Below, piece by piece: positions 6,297 through 10,067 of a stretch of 10,067 nucleotides of DNA. The position numbers were made by a program, and so were the translations under genes. How positions within the stretch are numbered: position 1 is the stretch's first letter; each line of letters starts with the position of its first letter. This stretch comes from Candidatus Dadabacteria bacterium UBA2774 (GTDB taxonomy: Bacteria > Desulfobacterota_D > UBA1144 > Nemesobacterales > UBA2774), in assembly GCA_002352485.1 (NCBI GenBank), contig DEIM01000180.1, forward strand, positions 13,647 to 23,713, read 5' to 3'. Below the pieces are notes generated by a model. It made no database searches. It was not told the origin of the DNA and was given only the letters and a program-made list of their open reading frames with translations.

Positions 6297-7166
6297 ATGA
6301 AGTCTCAATCTCCCCTCATCATAATCGGAATGAGCCGTTCCGGCACAAGTATGCTCACAAGGATGCTTGAGTCTCTGGGACTGTTCTGCGGAAGTAGATT
6401 AACGGATAACCATGAAGCCCTGTTCTTCCGAGAGATAAACGATTGGCTGCTCGCACAGTGCAGCGGAGGCCTGGAAAACCCCGGCACAATTAAATATCTG
6501 CTTCAGGACAGTGAAGCGCGAAAGCTCTTCACAGAATTCATCACTTTCGCAATGAAAACTCACCGGGTGATTTCGTATTTGGGTTTGGTTAAGTATTTAA
6601 ACGCCAAGACTCCGGCCAACCTCGATATACCCTGGGGATGGAAAGACCCCCGGAACACCTATACCTTGCCTCTGTGGCTGGATATTTTCCCGGATGCAAA
6701 GGTAATACATATATACCGTCACCCCATGGACATCGTAAATAGTCTCAGCACACGCAGAAAAAAAGGACTCCTGCGCTTAAGTGAAAAACACAGGAGCTGG
6801 AAAGGTCTTTACTGGTACTACCTGATGCAGAAATTCATTCCGGACAAGAGAGTCTTCGTAGATTTGAGGGGCACTTCGCCTGAAGAAGGTCTCATTATGT
6901 GGGAGGAGTACATGAAAGAAGCACGAACACATCTTAAGAGCCTTGGCAAGCGAGCAATTGAGATAAAATATGAGGATTTTCTGGATGAGCCCTCTGCTAC
7001 TCTCGAGACATTATCCGAATTTGCGGGTCTCGAAGCAAGTGTAGATCGTATAAAAGAACTTACGCGAGATATAAATAAAAGCCGCGCATACGCCTATCGT
7101 AATGAGCCTGAGCTAAAGGAATTTGCCGAAAAATTCAGAGACCGTCTGAATGAATATGAATATTGA
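6297..7166 (+). CDS. PAPS-dependent sulfotransferase
   Basis: Sulfotransferases move sulfate from PAPS to hydroxyl or amino groups of glycans, lipids or small molecules. This 289-residue protein opens with a beta strand and the 5'-phosphosulfate loop LIIIGMSRSGTSMLTRML (7-24), key residues Arg14-Ser15-Gly16-Thr17-Ser18. GWKDPRNT (114-121) and FPDAKVIHIYRHPMDIVNSL (131-150) give the 3'-phosphate site (Arg141, Ser149). KYEDFLDEP (224-232) is the usual late strand-helix element. No signal peptide or membrane helix is seen, so it acts in the cytoplasm where PAPS is made. The start is ATG at 6297; the ribosome site is weak. No operon partner adjoins it: 142 bp precede and 359 bp follow. Its substrate cannot be told. 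Context with a methyltransferase, a second sulfotransferase remnant and an SGNH protein suggests surface glycan modification (inference). Confidence 0.9.
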   Translation: MKSQSPLIIIGMSRSGTSMLTRMLESLGLFCGSRLTDNHEALFFREINDWLLAQCSGGLENPGTIKYLLQDSEARKLFTEFITFAMKTHRVISYLGLVKYLNAKTPANLDIPWGWKDPRNTYTLPLWLDIFPDAKVIHIYRHPMDIVNSLSTRRKKGLLRLSEKHRSWKGLYWYYLMQKFIPDKRVFVDLRGTSPEEGLIMWEEYMKEARTHLKSLGKRAIEIKYEDFLDEPSATLETLSEFAGLEASVDRIKELTRDINKSRAYAYRNEPELKEFAEKFRDRLNEYEY

Positions 7167-7525
7167 TTTATCAAACCTGATTGAATAATAAGACTCCATA
7201 TTAAAGAAGACTTTTTGTAAATCTTCTCTTTTGATCTGTTTATTTGATATTAGTTTTATTGTGTCTCGTTTTTTTGCTTTATGAAACAAGTCCTTTATAC
7301 TCTAATATTCCTACCTTGTAATTAACAAGAAAGCCGAACAAGTCATAGTCAAAGAGTAATACTCTACAACAGTTATAAGTAACTCTAAAGTCTACTATTT
7401 TAAAGAGCTTGTCTCAATTTTAATTATATGTTCTGTTATTCAATACGGATTTGTAGGCAATGTAGCACAATATTGCCGTTGTATGTATTTTGTCATTTCT
7501 TTAGATAAATACACTGAATTATTTC
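7167..7525. other. 359-bp AT-rich gap without a gene
   Basis: Stops are frequent in all frames and I find no coding remnant. It holds a terminator-like hairpin (7205-7232), an interrupted palindrome CTTGT-AATTA-ACAAG (7315-7329), and an odd palindrome AGAGTA-A-TACTCT (7353-7365). The word AACAAGTC occurs twice, near 7285 and 7337. These could be protein-binding sites for the downstream gene, but short palindromes are common in AT-rich DNA. Confidence 0.5.
7205..7232 (+). terminator. Candidate intrinsic terminator after the sulfotransferase
   Basis: AGAAGA (7205-7210) pairs with TCTTCT (7222-7227). After a bulged C, TTT pairs with AAA around a TTGT loop, making a nine-pair, AT-rich hairpin. 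CTTTT follows immediately. The stem is weak for a terminator, but it is placed 38 bp after the stop codon. Confidence 0.4.
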
Positions 7526-7579
7526 TTGAATTACAACATAGCATCATTAAGCTATATTATGATGCGGGATAATTGCAGA

Positions 7580-8824
7580 ATGACTAAACAAGAATTAATA
7601 AACTTTATCGATTCTCATCCGAAATGGTACCAAAAGATTGAATTGCCTGGAAATATTAGCACGCCTGGTAGAGACAGGTCGAAGACTGTAAACAGTATAT
7701 TCCCGAAAGACCTCACAGGTAAAACAGTACTTGATGTCGGCTGCGCTGAAGGGTTTTTTAGTATAGAAGCCAAAAAAAGGAATGCTCTGAACGTAGTAGG
7801 TATTGATTTCGATGACGACAAGCTGAAAGCAGCTAAAAAGTTCTCCGAAATTCAAGGCTTAGAAATAGAATTCAGAAATATTGGCCTTGACCAATTTACG
7901 AATTTAGATAACTTCGACTACGTAGTGTGTTTGAATGTGTTGCACCACGTAACGGACCCATTGTCTATTATAAATAAGCTCGTAAGCATAACAAATGAAA
8001 GACTTATACTCGAAGTCGCAAATGTTAATACAGTGTTTTCTGACATTGGAAAATCAAAGAAAAATAAAGCTCTACTTGGATTTTGGGGAATAATTTTCAA
8101 ATACTTACCAGAATCTTTAGGGCCCGGCATCTTAGCAGTGGATTCACGGGCCAGGTTCTTAATTAATAGGAAGTGGATTAAGAATTTAATAGAGACTCAG
8201 TATTTGGATATAGAAAAACTGAACTTTCTGGATTCTGAGCTCAAGCACAGATATATAGTCAACACTAAGATGAGACACATTAACGACCTGGCAATAATTT
8301 CAGGTCCGACCGATATAGGTAAGTCTTCTATGATTAAACTGCTCAAATCAAAAAGTGTCAGCACGTTTGATCTATTGGGAATAGACGCTCAGAAGAATTG
8401 GTCGATTATGACTGCTTCGGCACTTCAGAAAAGCCCGGAAAAGGAGCTAGAGAACCTTATTCTGGAATACGATCTTTGCAGAACTGTACTAAGAAGGTAC
8501 GGGGTTTTCGAGCAGGATCCTATCTTAAGAATACTCAGGACTTCAGATAACAAAAACGTATATACGTTAGTTTGTAATCGTGAGGACAATTTAAATAGAG
8601 TTAAGGAGACCCTAGATAAACTCACTTGGCCTAAGAAAAAAGACAAAAAGAAAGCCCAGAGGATCGCAGACGAGTTTTCACAGCCCCATAAATATGTAAG
8701 CATTTACGAAGATTGGATAAAATTCTGTAAAGCAAATAATTGTAATCTTACATTTATCGATATGTGCCAAAGGGAAGGTAGGATCGTAAATGAAGAAGAA
8801 GCTTTGAGAATTATAAAATCGTAG
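7580..8824 (+). CDS. Two-part protein: CmoB-like SAM methyltransferase plus C-terminal P-loop domain
   Basis: From ATG 7580 the protein has 414 residues. The first part (about 1-215) is a class I methyltransferase: the lead-in WYQKIELPGNISTPGRD resembles CmoB-type enzymes, motif I is VLDVGCAEGFFSIE (50-63), VVGIDFD (72-78) carries the acidic residue for the SAM ribose, and FDYVVCLNVLHHVTDP (112-127) is the motif II/IV region. The second part (about 235-414) opens with a strand and a Walker A loop, LAIISGPTDIGKSSMIKLL (237-255, GPTDIGKS). A basic stretch (PKKKDKKKAQR) lies in its second half. I do not recognise the second domain further; it could be a kinase or NTPase. The open frame extends upstream to TTG 7526 and ATGs 7559 and 7562; 7580 is preferred because the N-terminus then matches related proteins and a GGGA (7566-7569) precedes it. 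Substrate unknown; glycan or lipid context is inferred. Confidence 0.8.
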   Translation: MTKQELINFIDSHPKWYQKIELPGNISTPGRDRSKTVNSIFPKDLTGKTVLDVGCAEGFFSIEAKKRNALNVVGIDFDDDKLKAAKKFSEIQGLEIEFRNIGLDQFTNLDNFDYVVCLNVLHHVTDPLSIINKLVSITNERLILEVANVNTVFSDIGKSKKNKALLGFWGIIFKYLPESLGPGILAVDSRARFLINRKWIKNLIETQYLDIEKLNFLDSELKHRYIVNTKMRHINDLAIISGPTDIGKSSMIKLLKSKSVSTFDLLGIDAQKNWSIMTASALQKSPEKELENLILEYDLCRTVLRRYGVFEQDPILRILRTSDNKNVYTLVCNREDNLNRVKETLDKLTWPKKKDKKKAQRIADEFSQPHKYVSIYEDWIKFCKANNCNLTFIDMCQREGRIVNEEEALRIIKS

Positions 8825-8911
8825 TACATAACTAAGTTATACTCTAAAAGCTTATCGATGAATCAACCCGTATTTACTAAAAATATCTAAAGTGATGCAC
8901 TTCTAAAATTC

Positions 8912-9004
8912 TTAAAACTCATAGCCGAAAAATTCAATATCCCGTGCAAACCTTTCGGTAATGAGCTTTCTATTTCCCTCATTATAATAGGAGCCGTAGT
9001 TAAC
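8912..9004 (-). pseudogene. C-terminal remnant of a family 2-like sulfotransferase
   Basis: Minus-strand codons from 9004 down to the TAA at 8914-8912 read 30 residues, beginning VNYGSYYNEGNRKLITERF and ending DIEFFGYEF. That ending (a Tyr-Tyr segment, an amphipathic ERFARDIE helix, then FGYEF and stop) looks like the C-terminus of family 2 sulfotransferases. The frame stays open only to 9031, with no start codon, and hits a stop at 9034-9032. The rest of the gene is missing: the next sequence upstream on this strand is the end of the SGNH gene (stop 9049). I read it as a deletion remnant. The resemblance is from memory of the family, so the assignment is moderate. Confidence 0.5.
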
Positions 9005-9048
9005 ATGACATCTCAATTGATTAAGCGAAATATATCAACAATCTTGTT

Positions 9049-10067
9049 TTAGTTGTCGGTTTCGATCGGTTTGCGCTTATCTAAAATAGACTGGCTCTTA
9101 AGGTCTTCATAGATCGAATCTGCAAATATCTTGTGTGCTCCGGCATTGGGATGAAAATCCACACGGTATATTGTGAAATCGTTAAAATTCTTGTCTTTAA
9201 ATGAAGGGATTGTATTTGCAAAGCAGAGATCATTATTTTCCACCGCTGTCTTAATCTCATTACCAAGCTCCAGATGCAAATAGTCATGGTCGAGCACTAC
9301 AACACAGATAGCTACGCCGTGGTCTTTACTAATTTGGGTTAATGTACTCAGAGTTTCATCAAGCGCGCTTAACTGCTCAAGATGATTCTGAGTAAACTCC
9401 GATTCTCTTTTATCTTTGGATTTAAATATCTTATTCTTCGATATCAGTTTGTATATGTAGCTTGTGAAAAAATGATTTTTGGTAGGTTTAGGTACAAAAT
9501 CCTTAAACTTTTTGTCAGTAAACTGTGAGCCGTCAAGTACAAATAGTATCAAGTCGGGGTCATAATTCAGTGCTTTGTAATTTATAGTTGCCAGTTTGTT
9601 CCTTGTTGTATAACCACCTACTCCGAAGTTGATAAATTCATACCGTAAATCACCGGTTTCCTTATTTAGCCTGTCTTCAAGTATTGAATGGTAAGTGTCC
9701 TCAATCTCTACCCCCGACCCAAACGTAAATGACGACCCTACGACAGCTACTCTGAATGTTTCGGGAGGTTTTCTTAGAGAATATTCCTTATCTCTTAGTC
9801 CCCTGGAGTTAGTCTTAAATTCCACGAGCTTTAAGCGTGAATCGATATTGGGCTTATGTTCATAGACGAGCGGCTCTATGCTTGCCGCTTTTATAAATCC
9901 CGAATGTCCAATGGATTTTATACTCTGCATTTGCTTATAGCTGAAAGAATCAAATCCAAAAATGTAAAATCTTATAGTTTGTTCAACTAGTAAGGTTGTT
10001 ACGATAACTAATATTGAAATAACAAGTATATCTTTACCATTTCTTTTAATAAAATTGTTATTATCAC
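9049..10067 (-). CDS. Membrane-anchored SGNH/GDSL-like hydrolase or acyl-transferase domain protein, N-terminus beyond window
   Basis: The frame is open from the TAA at 9051-9049 to the right edge (338 codons visible). The ATG at 9930 is internal: 45 further in-frame codons upstream encode FIKRNGKD followed by a hydrophobic helix (ILVISILVIVTTLLV), so the true start lies outside. Counting from Met 9930, NSRGLRDKEYSLRKPPETFR leads into block I VVGSSFTFGSGVE (63-75), where the usual Gly-Asp-Ser is Gly-Ser-Ser. INFGVGGYTT (100-109) is the block II glycine region, LDGSQFTD (132-139) sits where block III is expected, and VDFHPNAGAHKIFADSI (257-273) supplies the Asp-x-His pair of block V. The helix implies anchoring with the catalytic domain in the periplasm. 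Such proteins add or remove acyl groups on exported polysaccharides (family knowledge); the substrate here is unknown. Confidence 0.75.
   Translation of the reverse strand, partial: DNNNFIKRNGKDILVISILVIVTTLLVEQTIRFYIFGFDSFSYKQMQSIKSIGHSGFIKAASIEPLVYEHKPNIDSRLKLVEFKTNSRGLRDKEYSLRKPPETFRVAVVGSSFTFGSGVEIEDTYHSILEDRLNKETGDLRYEFINFGVGGYTTRNKLATINYKALNYDPDLILFVLDGSQFTDKKFKDFVPKPTKNHFFTSYIYKLISKNKIFKSKDKRESEFTQNHLEQLSALDETLSTLTQISKDHGVAICVVVLDHDYLHLELGNEIKTAVENNDLCFANTIPSFKDKNFNDFTIYRVDFHPNAGAHKIFADSIYEDLKSQSILDKRKPIETDN

Noticed and set aside
9081..9287. A 68-residue minus-strand frame inside the SGNH gene
   Set aside because: It is a frame-shifted reading of the same DNA; the other frame carries the Asp-x-His motif.

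Overview
The window comes from a Gram-negative bacterium of moderate G+C content (roughly 40-45% by eye). A SPOR-domain envelope protein, an RpoS/RpoD-like group 2 sigma factor and a bL25-type (CTC/TL5) ribosomal protein point to a deltaproteobacterium-like or deep-branching candidate lineage. The exact phylum cannot be fixed from the sequence alone.

Left part (1-1800, minus strand): a housekeeping pair, prs (PRPP synthetase) followed 33 bp downstream by rplY/ctc (bL25), which runs off the left edge. A candidate sigma-70 promoter about 145 bp upstream of prs gives a long leader that contains a GC-rich patch unlike its surroundings. Middle (1802-6154, plus strand): mostly single-gene units. 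They are a small split-barrel flavin/F420 oxidoreductase-like protein (Rv0121 type, TTG start), a stand-alone FIST sensor-domain protein, a tRNA-Leu(CAG), a membrane-anchored SPOR protein, and a group 2 sigma factor. The sigma factor gene sits behind a strong sigma-70 promoter whose -10 box lies inside a palindrome.

Right part (6155-10067): looser, AT-rich and accessory-looking. It holds a PAPS-type sulfotransferase, a 359-bp gene-free gap, a protein joining a CmoB-like SAM methyltransferase to a P-loop domain, a C-terminal remnant that looks like a second (family 2) sulfotransferase, and a membrane-anchored SGNH/GDSL-like protein cut by the right edge. Together these suggest modification (sulfation, methylation, acyl transfer or removal) of a surface glycan or other secreted metabolite, with gene gain and loss. 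That joint role is inference.

No CRISPR array, insertion sequence, rRNA or obvious phage gene is visible. The items most worth a second look are the methyltransferase/P-loop fusion, the sulfotransferase remnant, the palindrome over the sigma-factor promoter, and the GC-rich element in the prs leader.
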